In this document: positions 5,459-6,081 of the stretch, in pieces
Layout: every line of letters begins with the position of its first letter
Position numbering within the stretch: position 1 is the stretch's first letter
Origin: Spirochaetaceae bacterium
GTDB lineage: Bacteria; Spirochaetota; Spirochaetia; Treponematales; Treponemataceae
Assembly: GCA_017646305.1 (NCBI GenBank)
Contig: JAGCMR010000204.1
Location: forward strand, 1-6,081
Reading direction: 5' to 3'
DNA length: 6,081 nucleotides
The notes under the pieces: generated by a model
Database searches by the model: none
What the model was told of the DNA's origin: nothing
Seen by the model: only the letters and a program-made list of their open reading frames with translations
Made by a program: the position numbers and the translations under genes

Positions 5459-6081
5459 GAACAAGCAAAAAAAATGTTAATACTGGGAAAAAGCCTGCTA
5501 TTTCTTTTTACACAAAGGAAAAAATGACTTGTACCGTTTGCCGTAAGCCCTTCCCTCGGGAAGAAATGCTCAGTGGTAGCGGTCGTATGATTGCTGGAGA
5601 GTTAACAGATGAGCTTCATCGTATTTTTGAGCCCTCTGCAAAATATGGCCAGATTTATCCATTGATTTATTCAGTGGGTGCCTGTCCAAACTGTCATACT
5701 GCCTTGTTATGGAACGATTTTAAGCCTCTTACCTCTGCTGAGGCGGAGGAAATTCTTGATGGAGAAGAGGGACGGCGAAAAAAGGTAGAACGAATTTTTC
5801 CTCATTACAACTTGAATCGTGAGCGTACTGTTTTTGATGGGGCTGCCATGTATTATCTTGCCCTGTTAACCTATGAGAGTATGCCTATAAGTTATTCTCC
5901 CACCATTAAGAAGGGAATTATTTCCTTGCGATTAGCTTGGCTCTGTGGGTACCTTCACAAATTAATGCCTGACAGAAATTATGACTATGTTCAACAGGTA
6001 TTTTACCGAAAGGCTTTGTTCTTCTATCCCTTGGCCTTGGAATATGAAACTGGCCGTATAGAAAGTATTGCTGGTGTGGCA
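5452..6081 (+). CDS. DUF2225 protein with two CxxC pairs, 3' end outside the window
   Basis: An open frame runs from ATG5452 to the right edge (210 codons seen) without a stop. GGAGGA at 5440-5445, six bases upstream, supports this start; Met25 (5524) is an alternative that would keep all cysteines. The sequence fits the DUF2225 family, whose function is not known. A basic N-terminus leads to a first cysteine pair, MTCTVCRKPF (Cys27, Cys30), then a segment of mixed composition, then a second pair, ACPNCHTALLW (Cys78, Cys81). Together these could bind one zinc in a rubredoxin-like or ribbon fold. Residues about 120-205 look helical with many aromatics (AAMYYLALLTYE, RLAWLCGYLHKLM, KALFFYPLALEYE), in keeping with a TPR-like part. 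No signal peptide or membrane helix is seen, so it should be cytoplasmic. It overlaps acpS by 7 bases and is probably its co-transcribed neighbour. The family call is fairly secure; a zinc site is inferred. Confidence 0.8.
   Translation, partial: MLRTSKKNVNTGKKPAISFYTKEKMTCTVCRKPFPREEMLSGSGRMIAGELTDELHRIFEPSAKYGQIYPLIYSVGACPNCHTALLWNDFKPLTSAEAEEILDGEEGRRKKVERIFPHYNLNRERTVFDGAAMYYLALLTYESMPISYSPTIKKGIISLRLAWLCGYLHKLMPDRNYDYVQQVFYRKALFFYPLALEYETGRIESIAGVA

Overview
The window reads as chromosomal core-gene DNA from a spirochaete, most likely a Treponema-like member of the Spirochaetaceae. The grounds are the family content and style: a 29-residue AURKAIP1/COX24 (mS38-type) ribosomal protein beginning MPCGKKRKR, a type known from Spirochaetes and Bacteroidetes; a DXS beginning ILQNITSPADIK; a cdaA-cdaR pair with no glmM directly behind it; and a DUF2225 protein. 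The genus is an inference from remembered family patterns, not a database match. All genes are on the + strand. No mobile element, CRISPR array, tRNA, rRNA or phage gene is visible.

Layout. Positions 1-154 hold a complete small transcription unit: a strong sigma70-type promoter (TTGACG, 17-base spacer, GATAAT), a good Shine-Dalgarno site and the tiny basic ribosomal-protein gene (GTG start). A long hairpin with a T-run (221-269) follows and should end that transcript. A perfect TATAAT (287-292) lies just before dxs.

From about 307 to the right edge lies one tightly packed operon: dxs, folP, cdaA, cdaR, acpS, and a DUF2225 gene cut by the window end. Adjacent genes overlap by 11, 26, 14 and 7 bases, except for a 46-base gap between cdaR and acpS. 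That points to one transcript with translational coupling.

Functionally the operon joins entry steps of several core pathways. Dxs starts non-mevalonate isoprenoid synthesis, FolP makes dihydropteroate for folate, and AcpS activates acyl carrier protein for lipid synthesis. CdaA makes the second messenger c-di-AMP at the membrane, and CdaR is its membrane-anchored extracytoplasmic partner. The DUF2225 protein, with two CxxC pairs, has no known function.

The points most worth a second look are the start of dxs (homology runs about 18 residues upstream of the first ordinary start codon, with ACG or ATT where ATG is expected), the easily missed 29-codon ribosomal-protein gene, the aromatic-free acidic tail of CdaR, and the linkage of c-di-AMP synthesis to acpS and DUF2225. 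I see no clearly novel defence or mobile system here.
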